A stretch of DNA of 44,288 nucleotides. Origin: Geosiphon pyriformis (taxonomy: Eukaryota; Glomeromycota; Glomeromycetes; Archaeosporales; Geosiphonaceae). The stretch is taken from NCBI GenBank assembly GCA_016748015.1, contig JAAOMT010000532.1, forward strand, positions 3,953-48,240, given 5' to 3'. Position numbers and translations under genes: made by a program. This document shows positions 11,089 to 22,164 of the stretch, in pieces. The notes under the pieces were generated by a model. That model was given only the letters and a program-made list of their open reading frames with translations, made no database searches and was not told the origin of the DNA. The number at the start of each line of letters is the position of its first letter. Within the stretch, counting starts at the first letter, position 1.

Positions 11089-11761
11089 GACTGAGCTCCA
11101 TTGAAGTCCAAGTACTGTTTGTAATTTCCAGATAGTAATCCAAAATTATTGAAGAAATTTGGTCTGAAAATTGTTGAAATTTCAGTTCTGTGAGCTTTTT
11201 AATGTATTGAATCTTCAAAGGTTGTAAAATTGGGTTTTGTAGGACATTTTCACAGGTGTGGAATAGGTCATAAAGTCTAAGAGCAGCTCTGAGCTTGTAG
11301 CGACTGTTTGTTGGTCCAGCTGTTGTCTTGAATTTGATGTGGAGTTGTTTCTAAATAGCTTCTTTTGTGAGATTTGCTGTTGTAAGTTCCAGTTTCCGTT
11401 CGTAGAGTGTTTTTTCGATGTGGAAATATTTATAGATTGGAGCATATTCAGTGTTTTCCTCATTGAGACACAGTTGAAGTCTTTGTTGAATTGTAGCATT
11501 TGGTGGAATACTAATCAGAGTGAGCATTAGGTTTTCTCTTAAAGCAAGCTTTAAAAGTTTTGATAGGTGAATTCCAGAATAACTTCTTGTGTTCTTCTTA
11601 TATGGGTGATATTTTCGTGAATTTGGGGCTAAATTTGTAACTACTTTTGTTTGGGTATAATTAATGTGGTTTCCAGTAACAATAATGAATAATTCAGGTA
11701 TTGTTTTTAAAGCTAACATTAGTTTTTGGGATAATTGTTGAATGTTTTGAGGAATAGTCAT
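11078..11761 (-). pseudogene. Element A: third ORF downstream of integrase
   Basis: The frame MTIPQNIQQLSQKLMLALKT runs 136 codons to a TAG at 11,351-11,353. It then continues in frame to the LTR edge, giving about 228 codons with that single stop. The C-terminal part (RAALRLYDLFHTCENVLQNP then KKLTELKF) aligns without gaps over 38 residues with the frame in the same place in element B (RAIYRL...ILLNP...KITNAQF). It is in a different reading frame from pol and has no visible membrane segment. Function unknown; the conserved position suggests a real element protein. Confidence 0.6.
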
Positions 11762-11879
11762 TATAAGAGATTTGAAATAAAAGAAAATTATTTTTGGTGT
11801 ATGGGTTTTTATGTTATTTTTGTTTTGATTGTTTCTAAATTATAAGGGACTAACTAGTAAAATTAATTTAAGTGTTCAG

Positions 11880-13110
11880 GTTGGAAGGTTGTTCAATGAC
11901 AACTATTGGTTCTAAGTTTTGGGGAATATCTTCAGAATTGACTAAAGGAGAATGTGTACCAATTTGTCAAATTAATGGTTCAGGATTGTTTCTGAAATAA
12001 TAGTGTTTCAAACGATCTCCATGTGCAACTTTTGCTAGGATTTTGTCATCAAGTCTTAGCTTGTATGATCCGTTGCCTAGGACTTTATGGATAAAGAATG
12101 GTCCATCCCATTTATTTTCAAATTCTCCACTTCATTGTTTTTCAGTTTTAGTTCTGTATAAGAGAACTTTGTTTCCGATTTTAAATTCATTGCTGACTGG
12201 AGGCAATTTGTCATCATGCCGTTCTTTTTGTTGAGCTTGGGAGTGTTCAATATGGGTGGCTGCTATTTGTTATTTTCCTTCCAATGTGCTAAGCAGAGTG
12301 TAGGCTCTTTGCTAAAGCATTTCTTGGAAATTGTTTTCATCGATTGGTTGTGCTGGGTATGTTTCCACTGTGAAACTAATTGGTAATGTTGCTGTTCTTC
12401 CATAAGTTAAATCAAATAGTGTGTGTTTTATGGTATCTTGTTTTAGTGTTCTGTATGCTAGCAACACTGATGGAATAAAGATATCCCACTCTTGCTCAAA
12501 ATCGGTTGAGACTTTGGCTAATGACTCACACAATGTTCTGTTAAAACGTTCCACAAGTCCATTTTTTTGTGGATGGTAGGACGAAGACAGAGGTCTTTTG
12601 ACATTGAATCATTCACAAATTTTTTGTATCAGGTTATTCACAAAGTGTGTTTCCTGATTGGATAAAAGTTCAATTGAACATCCATGTCTACAAATGATGT
12701 CTTCATAGATGAAATTTGCTACTGATTTTGCATCTGCTCATTGAATGGCTCTGGCTTCGGGCCATTTAGTAAAATAGTCTACAGCTACTGCAATATAACG
12801 GTTTCCTTGAGTGGTGATAGATAGTGGTCCGATTAAATTGATACCAACTCAGTCAAAGGGTTGTCCAACTTTGATTAGATTTAATAGTTCAGTAGGGCGT
12901 GTTCCTCCTCTTCTTTGACAACTATCACAAGATTCGACATATTTGTGAATGTTTTTTCTCATTTGAGACCAAAAGTAGTATTCTAGTGTTCTTTGAGTGG
13001 TGCTATCTTTTCCAAAGTGTGCTGATGACAGATTTGAGTGCATGTTGTATAATATGGTTTTTTTTTTCTGTTCTTGTATTAATCCGAGTGGTTTGTTTGG
13101 GTTTTTGAAA
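11880..13110 (-). pseudogene. Element A: integrase (broken)
   Basis: The minus strand encodes a gypsy integrase. The zinc-binding part has MHSNLSSAHFGKDST and CDSCQRRGG. The core has VGINLIGPLS (Asp to Asn at the first catalytic position), LLSNQETHFVN (Asp to Asn at the second), and NGLVERFNRTLCES (catalytic Glu kept). The C-terminal end shows ENKWDGPFFIHKVLGNGSYK and HGDRLKHYYF. Stops such as TGA in FD*VGIN and TAG/TGA at other Trp and Gln sites prevent expression. Confidence 0.87.
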
Positions 13111-13269
13111 TTTCAATGATAAATAATGTTGTTGTGTAGAAAATATTGTTTGGCTTGTTGTTGTAGTCAATGTTTTTCATCTGGAGACCAATCTGTTGGG
13201 ATTATTAATGTTTCCAAATATTGTTTGAAATTGTTGTAGTTTTCTGAATTCATTGTTTGTTGGCTCTTT

Positions 13270-14650
13270 TGGTTGGTTAAGTTGAGTGTTGGTTTTTGTG
13301 TTTTCTAATCTTGTCTTATTCTGAAGAGACAGTCAACATTGGTGTGGAGTTTTTCTGGTTTGTGATGTATTATGTATTGATAGTTTGCTAGAAATTCTGT
13401 TCATCGGGTTTGTTTTGCATTCAGCTGAGTATTTTTATTCTGAAGCCATTTGAGTCCAATATTATCAGTGATAATATCGAATTCTTTAGGCCTGAGATAA
13501 AGGTTGAAGTGGTGTAGGGCCCAAATTACAGCTGCTGTTTCTAGTTCTGTGGTAGGGTAGTTTTTCTCAGCTGGTTTTAATGTTCTGCTAGCATAAGCAA
13601 TTACTTGCTCATTTCCGTTGTCATCTAGTTGTAATAAGATAGTACTAAAGGCAGTATAAGAGGCATTTGTTGCTAATCGGAATCAGTTGCTGAAATCTGG
13701 GTAGGTAAGAATTGGAGCTGTTGTCAGTTTTTCCTTGAGAATTTCAAAAGCTTTTTGGTGTTTGGTAGTCCATTTGTATTCAACATTTTTTGTGGTGAGC
13801 TGGTTGAGGGGTTTTGCAATTTCCGAGAATCCTTTGATAAACTTCTGATAATAGGATGCTAATTCTATGAATCCTCTTAGTTCTGTAGTGTTTTAAGGAG
13901 TTTTGAAGTTTTTGACAACGCTGATTTTTCCAGGGTCTGGTTTGATTCTATCTTTACTAATGATATAACCAAGGAAGGCCAGGCTTGTTTTTCCAAAGTA
14001 GCATTTTTTGATATTGAGTTTTAGTCCTGCTTTTCATAATTGTTGAAAAACTTCTCGCAGGTGTTTTAAGTGTAATTCGAATGATGGAGAATAAACATCA
14101 GTATTGTCAAGATAAATAACTACTGACTTCCAAAGAAGTCCTTGGTATACAACATCCATTAATCTCTGAAACATTGCTGGTGTATTGCATAATCCAAAAG
14201 GCATTACATTAAACTCGTAATTTCCACCTTGAGTAGTGAATGCTGTCTTGGGGCAATCTTTGGGATCCATAACAACTTGCCAGTAACTGCTTTCCAAATC
14301 TAGTGTTGAAAAGTATTTGGATTTCCCAAGGGCATCTAGCATGTCATCAATCCAGAGAAGAGGGTAGGCATCTCCAATTGTAACACTGTTGAGTTGTCCA
14401 TAGTCAACACAAAATCGGATCTTTCCATTTTTCTTTTTAACTAACACTACAAATGAAGCCCAAGGACTCATAGAGGGTTGGATGAGCCCATTGTTCAGCA
14501 TTTGTTGTACTTTTTCTCGGATAAATTGGTGGCTTTCTGGAGCAACTCGATATGCTTGTTGTCTTCTTGGTTTGGCATCTCCTGTATAAATTTGGTGTTA
14601 GACCAAATCGGTTCTTCCTAAGTCATTGTTGTTTTCAGCAAAGATATTAG
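13270..14650 (-). pseudogene. Element A: reverse transcriptase and RNase H (broken)
   Basis: RT motifs in order are MLNNGLIQPSMSPWASFVVL, KIRFCVDYGQLNSVT, FSTLDLESSYWQV, FNVMPFGLCNTPAMFQRLM, and VVIYLDNTDVYS. The active-site YxDD box reads YLDN (codons gac aat, at about 14,103-14,114), which should abolish polymerisation. RT is intact for 155 codons at 14,034-14,501. RNase H follows (FRLATNASYTAFSTILLQ, YASRTLKPAEKNYPTTELE, ITDNIGLKWLQ). Several single-base stops interrupt the frame. Confidence 0.9.
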
Positions 14651-15149
14651 CAAATTCTGCAATTAGTTCTTTGAGCTGGGTCTGTTGTTGTGGTTTAAGT
14701 TGTCCCATGTTGATTCGAGATAGTTTTTCCATGACAATATGGTAGTTTTTGGAGCTGGGGTTTGGGTTGATTTTTGGTAGTAAATGTCCAATAATTTCGG
14801 AGAAATTGGGAACTGTTTGGAGTAATTCTTGTTAAAATATATTACTGTAAATAACTTCAATTTTTAAATTATTTAATAAAATTATGGGGTAATTATTGGA
14901 GTTGTAAAAAGTAACTCAGACTTTCTTTGTTCCTTTTGGAATATAAATGTTTGGGATCAAAATATTATGTGCCAAGCAGACTTGTTTATTGGACTCAAAA
15001 ATTTGTTGTGTGGTTGTTGGCTTTGGGCAGATGTAGATTTCTGGATGTTCTCCAAAGGGTGAGATGGTAATTGGTTGTAGAAGTTTAAGAATCTGGTGGG
15101 ATTTGTTCTGTGTGTTAAGAGCTATATTAACTAGAACTGTGAATCATCC

Positions 15150-16330
15150 AGTTGAACCAAAACCTTAGGTTCCTCTATCATTTTTTCTTAATTGTTCTCT
15201 TTGATTGACTAGTTGCAAACCCGAAATGTTGATTAGGGGTAGGTAAATAGCTTGGGCAATTTTTTCAGCATGTTCAATCTTGAATAGTTTGTCAGTTTTA
15301 TTTTGAAGCATCACTGTAATGTTTCTAGTATATCCAGCATTGATTATTCCTCCTCTGACATTGATTCTTTTGCTTGCCAGAGAGGACCGGGAGGTGATTT
15401 GAACCATTGCTCCTGGTGGGATTTCAAGTGCAATTTTGAGGTTAATTTTTGTGAGAGATTTGGGTTTGAGAACAAGAGTATCCTTGCCTGGATATCTTAG
15501 GTCATATCCAGTATCAATTTCGTGTGCTTTTTTGGGTTTTATTTCTTGTCCATTGTTGTTGAAGTATTTAAGTTGTAAGGCAGGCTGATTTTCAATAAGA
15601 TAGATGGGTGTTGTTTCAATTTCTTCCGTTGCTTCAGGTTCTCCAAATTCAATTTTGTTCTCATCATTTTTGCTGGGCAAGGGAATACTAAGAACATAGC
15701 ATTCAGGACACCACTGTTCATCACAAGGCATAATGCATTTTTCACATAGCCTAATGTTTATTTGCTTTAATCATTGAATTTGAGCTTCTTGGGTTGGATA
15801 GGTGTAACTTGCAATTTGGTGGTAGACTTCTACTTTGTTTTCGTAATCGAATCCAGCTAATTCTATAGTGTATTCAATGTATTCTGCTTCCTTCATTTGA
15901 CAAACATCTTCTTTGGTAGCTCCATTAATTAATGTTATTGCTAGGTCGAAAATCATCTCAGCGTCATGGGGGTAGTAATAAAGTTTGTTGAAAGCACTGT
16001 TGTATGCCGCATTAAAGAGTGTTCCTCTTTTTATTTTTTCTGAAATTGATAAAGCATATTGGCAGGTCTGATCGCAGACTCCTTCTCTCATGGTTACATC
16101 AATCCAATTGTATTCTTCCAGTAGCATATCTCCACAAGTCAAACAAGGGGTGTTGTCCTATTTTCCACTCCTTTTTATTAGATGGCCCTATCATTCTCTG
16201 TGGCAAGTCTTGCAGTAATAACAAGTATGATTTTCATATTCTTCTTCAGATGAAATGCAGGCTCTCATTGATGATAGTTTCTTGTGGCAGTCTTTACATT
16301 TAAGAGGAATATAGGGGCATTGTTTCCTTG
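15150..16330 (-). pseudogene. Element A: Cys-rich module and dUTPase domain
   Basis: Between protease and RT the frame encodes CxxC pairs (KCKDCHKKLSSM, CYYCKTC, CLTCGDM, CEKCIMPCDEQWCPEC), then an intact 188-codon stretch (15,165-15,731) with a trimeric dUTPase fold. Motif 1 is HEIDTGYDLRYPGKD, motif 2 is TSRSSLASKRINVRGG, motif 3 is GIINAGYTRNI, motif 4 is HAEKIAQAIYLPL. Motif 5 (GFGSTG) follows an in-frame TAA. Motif 3 has Asn where the catalytic Asp is expected. dUTPase would keep uracil out of element cDNA; this copy is probably inactive. Confidence 0.87.
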
Positions 16331-17360
16331 GTTTGGGTTTTGAGTAAGGTATATTCCATCCAGAGGTTTCGGGTTCACAGTGTGGGGTAAAATGTTTTTG
16401 TTCTGTTTCATTGGCCCAGTTGGACGTTGATCCAAGAGCCATGAATGTTTCAATGAGAGGTTTTTCCTCTTCCAGTTCGAATTCAAAAGCTGGAGCTTTT
16501 TCAGAGTGTTTGTTGAATGTACCACAAGTGGCAGATACCCGGGCATGTTGTCCTTGGTAGGAGATTGTTAACTCTTGTGTTTCCCAATTCAGATTAGCAT
16601 TGGCTTTTTGGAGCCAATTATTTCCGATGAGAGCTTGGTACTGGAGTGCATCTATTACAAGAACTTTGACTGGAATGGTGATTTCATCAAGAGTGAATGG
16701 AAAACTGTCAATTTCTCCTACTGGGGTCTTTTTCATGCCATCAGCAGTAATGATTACTGTTTGAGCTGGTCAATCAACATTTCTCTTCAACTGTTGCATT
16801 AACTGGTAGGTGATAATGCTTCCAGCAGATCCACTGTCTAGGATCAAGCAAATTGTCTTTCTTTCGACTTCTGCTTCAGTGTACATAGCTGTGATTGCTT
16901 TTTGTTTATTGGCAGCTACATTGCTAAGTAGAAATAGTGATTCATTGGCTTCGAACTCGAAAGGAAAGATATCAGAGAGATTGGCATTTTCAGCAATTTG
17001 GACTGGTAGAATAGTGGTGCGATTATGAAAAAGGTTTTGTTGTTGTGCTGTAGCTCTATCTTCCGAGGGTGCAGTATGGTAAAAATCCTGTTCTTCTGAC
17101 ATTGTTAAATAACTGGGTTGAGTGTGATAATGGTTGGGTCTTGGTTGAGTGGAATTTTGGGAAACCAATTGGTTGTTTGAACTGATTCTATTGTTGTTTA
17201 CTTGGTATCGGTTTTGTGGTGTGAATTGACTTTGTGTACTCAGTCTTCGAGCAGGTACTTGATAATGTTGTGTAAGTGGTTGTTGGTATTGCTGTTGGAT
17301 TGGCTGTGGAGTGGGCTGATAATAGTTATTTTGGTATTGGGGTCTTGGTGGATAGTACAC
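16191..17360 (-). pseudogene. Element A: aspartic protease region
   Basis: A Gln/Tyr/Pro-rich linker (MYYPPRPQYQNNYYQPTPQP...) leads to the active site ICLILDSGSAGSIITY, with the Asp codon at 16,836-16,838. After a TGA replacing a Trp (NVD*PAQT) comes an intact stretch with TPVGEIDSFPF and ALIGNNWLQKAN. It should be a pepsin-like retroelement protease that acts as a dimer and cuts the polyprotein. It ends in the first CxxC pairs of the following module. Confidence 0.85.
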
Positions 17361-17439
17361 TGGTGGTGGTGGTAGTTGATAATAAGATTGCTGTGGTGGA
17401 AGGTAACATTGATTACTTCTATTTTGTTGGTCTCATTGT

Positions 17440-18926
17440 AGCTTTCTGCAATCTCTTTTCTAGTGGCCAGAGATTCCACAATAATGACAATTCTGAGGCT
17501 GGTTATTGGAAAGTGGTGCAAAGTTGTTTTGATTTTGTCTTTGAGATGGTTGATATCTTTGGGGTTGCTGTTATTGTTAATTGGTGAAATAGTTTTTAAC
17601 TTTCTTTGTAAGTTGGTCAATTTTTTTCTCAGCTGCTGAGCTGGTTTTTTCAATTGCCAAATTTACAAGTTTTGTGCGATTGGCCTCTTCCATGACCATT
17701 TTATATCTTTTCGCATGCTATATGGCAGAGTTTAAATCTTCTGGCGCATGTGGGCGAACCTTTTTAATTAGTTTATTTTTTAGACCAGCAATAAATTGAT
17801 CCAAGATTTGAGCATCGGAATAATAATTGTTTGTTTTGAGTTGGCAAATTTGTCTGAGAAGTTTGTTGAATTTTCCAATATAAGTCATAACAGATTCAGA
17901 GGGTTCTTGTTTGATATTTCAAAAACGATTGCAAAGAGTGATGGAAGTGTTATTGTCAGTAAACTGTTCAAGAAAGGCTGCTTTAAAAGCGTTCCAATCA
18001 TTGAATGGAGTGGCCAAGTTTTCAAACCATTCTCCTGCTGTTCTTTTAAGAAAGTAGGGAATTGTTCTTAACATTCTGGCAGCATTCCATCCATTTGCAT
18101 TTCCAGCTTTAGTAACTTGGTCGAGCCATTCTTGGAGACTGGTCTCAATGTTTTCTCCATTAAATTCCGGGATTTTTGCGATGTATGTGGTCATTTCGTT
18201 TTCTTCATTTTCACTGTCTATTGATTCTTCTTCAGATATTTCAGGTTTGTTTTTTTTGTTCGCTGCTGTCTCAGAATGTTCACTTTGATTTTCAGCTAGA
18301 AAGTCAAGGAGATTGGAACTAGTTTGAAGGAGTTTTTGTTGTCTAATGGGACTTCTGAATGATGTAAAATCTTTTGGTCTTGCAAATCAATTCAAGAGTG
18401 AATTAGACATTTGTGCTTGTGTAAGTGAAGCTGGAAAAGGTGTGATAGTAAGTGGAAGTTTTGAACTGGTTCTTTGTTCAGGTGTTTGTAAATGTTTGGC
18501 AATTATTTTTGGTAGTGTTGGAGTATTTGGGGTAGTTTTTGAGTATTGCTTCAATTTGTTTTTGTTTTTGTTGCTTGTTTCTGTTTCCAATTCAAAATCA
18601 ATAGAGTATTGAGACTACACTGGATATGTTTCTTTACAGTATTTGATAATGTTAAAATTAAGTTTGTGAAAGTAAGTGGCAAGTGTTTCGCTGTTAAGGT
18701 CTTTAGTTCTCAACTGTGAATAGTGTGCTAAATTATTGTAAAGGTTGCTTCTAACTTCTGAAATATTGTAATTTCTAAAAAGATAATTGTTGATGCAGTT
18801 TTCAATATATTGGTATACTGATTTCTTGACAACTTCAATTCCATCTGGAATGTTGAATCTTTGCTTGCAGTGGGTGTAAATTGATTGGTAATACTCTAGA
18901 GTTGTTGTGTCTGGTGTGGTCGCCAT
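17440..18926 (-). pseudogene. Element A: Gag with CCHC zinc knuckle (broken)
   Basis: I take ATG at 18,926 (MATTPDTTTLEYYQ); an upstream in-frame ATG sits almost on the primer-binding site. After a Ser/Thr-rich part comes a retrotransposon Gag domain (IPEFNGENIETSLQEWLDQV, EWFENLATPFNDWNAFKAAF). The C-terminal knuckle CHYCGISGH*KRDC at 17,449-17,489 contains an in-frame TAG. Several other stops occur, for example TGA after CNRF near 17,920, all one transition from Trp or Gln. Confidence 0.85.
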
Positions 18927-18954
18927 TTTGAATTTTGTTGTTGCTGTGTTATTT

Positions 18955-18970
18955 CCGTGGGAGAGCACCA
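18955..18970 (-). other. Primer-binding site of element A
   Basis: On the minus strand TGGTGCTCTCCCACGG begins two bases after the 5' LTR. The first ten bases match the site of element B, so both families probably use the same tRNA primer. Confidence 0.7.
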
Positions 18971-18972
18971 AA

Positions 18973-19944
18973 TGTTACTGGAGGTTTTTGGTCTCTTTTC
19001 TTAAATGTTGTTAATATTAATTTGTTGTGAATTCACGTTTTCAGGAAGTAGTTAGACCTCCAGTAACTGAATTTATCTTCAAATTATCTCCTATAATTTG
19101 AACTTGCTGGGCTTATAAGTAGAATGGCCAGTTTTGTGCCAGTTGCTTTATGTAGTTATGTTGTAGTAAACATCAACTCTTTTCCAGAAATTGCTTATCT
19201 GGAAGCTCACTAAAAATGTGTAGTTACTTTGCTGTGAAAGTCAACTCTTCTACAGGAATCTCGTCTGTAGGCTACCCTAATGATTGTAATAAAAAAATAA
19301 AAAAAATGTAAAAAAAATAGAATTCTGTCAAGAAAAACGTTTTCTATCCAGGCCTGAAGTCACTAACAGTTTATTGAAATTGGTAGCTAATCAATTTCAA
19401 AATGTCAGTTGGGTTTTTGGGGACTTTTCAAGTACAATAATTAAAGAATTTGGTTTTTTTCGAATTATTTGATATTTTTATTTCTTTTTGTGTATAAGAA
19501 TGGTTTTAAGAGATAAATCTAAAGTAAGATACATTTTCTCGAAGAGAGATGCTCTTCTTTTATACAATTTGTCATAACACTATTCTATGAACTTGAACTT
19601 TGCTATTTTCTACAATTTCACTGAACTAAAGATACATTTTGGCAAACTACAAGTTATTTCTGTGAACTATTAGATATTTTGGTGAACTATCAATTATTTT
19701 GGCAAATTTCTACAAATTTCGGTGAACTTTTAAATGTTACATAGTTCGGGGTATTGCATGATTTGATCATTGCAATTAAGTTACATTTGTGTTGTGTACA
19801 AATTGGGTTATTAATTAAATGATAATTTCAGACATTTTGCTAATGTAATAAGTAATAATTTGAAACGATAATATATGCTAATTAATAATAGGATTTATAA
19901 GATAATTTTATGCTAAATAATATCTCTAATTTCATCTGGTAACA
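18973..19944 (-). repeat. 5' LTR of element A
   Basis: It is the partner of the LTR at 10,091-11,073: same TGTTAC start and GTAACA end, near-identical length, differing by transitions in the part compared. Confidence 0.92.
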
Positions 19945-19948
19945 ACAG

Positions 19949-19989
19949 GTTGTTATTTGACTTGAGACTCCAAATATTCATCTGTAATA
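19949..19989 (+). repeat. Solo LTR of family B, right end
   Basis: These 41 bases match the last bases of the other family B LTRs ('gttatttga...ccaaat...catctgtaaca'), here ending GTAATA through a C-to-T change. TCAT at 19,990-19,993 repeats 9,136-9,139. The four bases before it (19,945-19,948) duplicate 10,087-10,090. Confidence 0.85.
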
Positions 19990-20390
19990 TCATGCATATG
20001 CATTGATCTTAAAGTAGCACTGGAAATCCCTACAAAAACAATGATTCAATTAGCATTTAGGAATAGCTTAGCAAAAAGAGAAATAAATATCAGAAAAGGA
20101 ATAATTAACACAGGATATATAAGAAATATTATTGCTATGCTACAAAATGACTCTGAAAAGGCCTATATTATAGAGCCAAACAAAAAGATAACACAAGCAA
20201 TATTTCTGCTTTTGGTTAAAATAGCCCAATTAGTATTAGTGAGAAATAGGGAAGAATTAAAGATTACAACAAAAGAAATACAGGAATTCAAATTAATAAG
20301 TAAAATAGATATACCAGTTAATATGGCAGAGGAAGAAATTATTAACAAAGGAAAAATTATCTCCATCCATTAACCAATTTTCATTTCACC
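19990..20390 (+). pseudogene. Element B: C-terminal half of dUTPase
   Basis: The frame cut at 9,139 resumes here once one TCAT copy is discounted: IDLKVALEIP, then FRNSLAKREINIRKGIINTG, YIRNIIAMLQ, and NKKITQAIFLLL, matching element A residue by residue. The catalytic Asp of motif 3 is again Asn (GIINTGY). The uninterrupted part is 20,041-20,373. Confidence 0.8.
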
Positions 20391-20699
20391 ATATGACCAG
20401 TACATAGTAGTTATAAAGAGAAAAGTAAAGGATCAGGTTCAAATTTTTGAGACAGAAACAACTCTTTGTAAATCAAGAGAGATTGGATTAGTTAATCTAT
20501 ATATACCAGTCAAGAACCACAGTCACATCAAAATTCCCATTTACAACAATATGAGAAATGTCATCAAGATACCAGAAAGAATTACTATTAAATACTTAAC
20601 CACCAAAATTGAAAACCAACTGCCAGACATCATTCCAGACTTTCCACAACTTTGCAAATATGTGGATATTACATCACAAACAATATATGGATGAAATGA

Positions 20700-22133
20700 A
20701 TATTATGTGCTCTAATCAGAACAATTGAAACAAATGAACATAGGAAACTTAGATCTACTACAATATATGTAGTTCAAAATGTTACTCAACAATTTCAATA
20801 ACATCTTTGCCAGTGAAAATGAATTTGGCAGAACTGACATTATTCAACATCAAATCAAGACTGGAGATGTAATGCCAATTAAACAGAAAGTATACCAAAT
20901 ACCACCAGTTAGCCATAAGATTATTCATCAAGAAATTAATTGAATGCTTGAAAATGGGCTAATTTAGCCATTAATGAGTCTATGGTTATCACCAATGGTA
21001 CTAGTTTAGAAGAAAAATGGAAAGATCTGTTTTTGTGTAGATTATCGAAAACTGAATGGAGTAACTAAAAGTAATAGCTATCTAATGCCAAAAATCCAAA
21101 AGCTGTTTGATGCTTTTGGAGAAAAAAAATGGTTCTCAACTTTGAACTTAGACAGTGATTACTGGCAAATAATTATAAAACCAGAAGACAAAAAAAAATG
21201 GCTTTTACAATGTGAAAAAAAAATTTCAAATTTGAAGTGATACTATTTGGCTTAATGAATGCTCCAACAACATTCCAATGGCTTATAGAAATTGCTTATA
21301 CTAAATTATTGTGGAAATTTATAGTTGTTTACTTAGACAACACAAATATGTTTTATAAAACATTTAATGACCATCTACACCATCTTTAACAAGTGTTTAA
21401 AAGGTTGAGAAGAGTAGGATTGAAGTTGAATGCAAACAAATGTTTCTTTGAAAAAACAGAACTCAAGTTTTTGGAATATGTTGTAAGCAAAGACAGTATC
21501 AAAATGAATTCAGATAAGATTGCAATAGTAAAAAACTTTCCAGTACCAACCAACTTGATGGAACTAAAAGCATTTTTGGAATTTGCAGGCTATTATTACC
21601 ACTTTATCAAGAACTTTTCTAAACTGGCTCAGCCACTTTATTATTTACAAACTAAAAATGTAAAGTATAAATGGACAAAAGCTCAGCAAGAAGTGTTTAA
21701 CACACTGAGAAGAAAGCTCATTCAAACTCCAATGTTGATGTATTCAGATTACAACAAATCATTTATTATCACCACCAATACATCAGGTCAAGCATTGGGA
21801 GCAGTACTATTACAGAGAAGACCAGATGGAAGAGAGCATCCAGTAGCTTATGCCAGTAGAAGCCTAAGTCCAGCTGAAAAAAACTATGGAACCCCAGCAC
21901 TAGAACACTTAGCTATCTATTAGGCTGTTACCAAATGGAAAGAATACTTGAGCCAAAAATTTGATGTGTATACTGACCACAAAAGATTGACTTCAATTCA
22001 AAAGCAAAAATTTGGAGATGATTGCCATGCAAGATAGAAAATAGCACTATTATTATATACATTTACAGTACATTATAAAAAAGGAAAAGACAATGAAAAT
22101 GCTGATGGATTGTCACAAATGAGACAAATCTAA
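20700..22133 (+). pseudogene. Element B: reverse transcriptase and RNase H (broken)
   Basis: RT motifs are recognisable through stops and A-run frameshifts: KICFCVDYRKLNGVTKS, FSTLNLDSDYWQI, FEVILFGLMNAPTTFQWL, and FIVVYLDNTNMF (YLDN, codons gac aac at about 21,334). An open stretch at 21,393-21,923 covers the connection region and RNase H (QEVFNTLRRKLI, FIITTNTSGQALGAVLLQ, YASRSLSPAEKNYG), then VYTDHKRLTS and NENADGLSQM. Frameshifts fall in homopolymers near 21,190-21,225. Confidence 0.87.
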
Positions 22134-22164
22134 AAACATTTCAACCCAAAAATATAACAAAAAG

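Larger units (their letters stand above)
10091..19944 (-). mobile_element. Gypsy element A, full length
   Basis: Two family A LTRs (10,091-11,073 and 18,973-19,944) bound a complete set of domains read on the minus strand. ACAG at 10,087-10,090 and 19,945-19,948 is the 4-bp target duplication, inside the solo family B LTR. Gag through integrase stay in one reading frame for about 7 kb, with around 30 in-frame stops and no frameshift that I can see, so substitution and not indel is the main form of decay. It is the youngest layer of the nest. Confidence 0.92.

Noticed and set aside
18346-18612. Plus-strand open frame of 88 codons within element A
   Set aside because: It is the opposite strand of the Gag region and has no independent motif. 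The same applies to frames at 11,339-11,530, 12,899-13,108, 16,019-16,303, 17,276-17,587 and 17,796-18,071.
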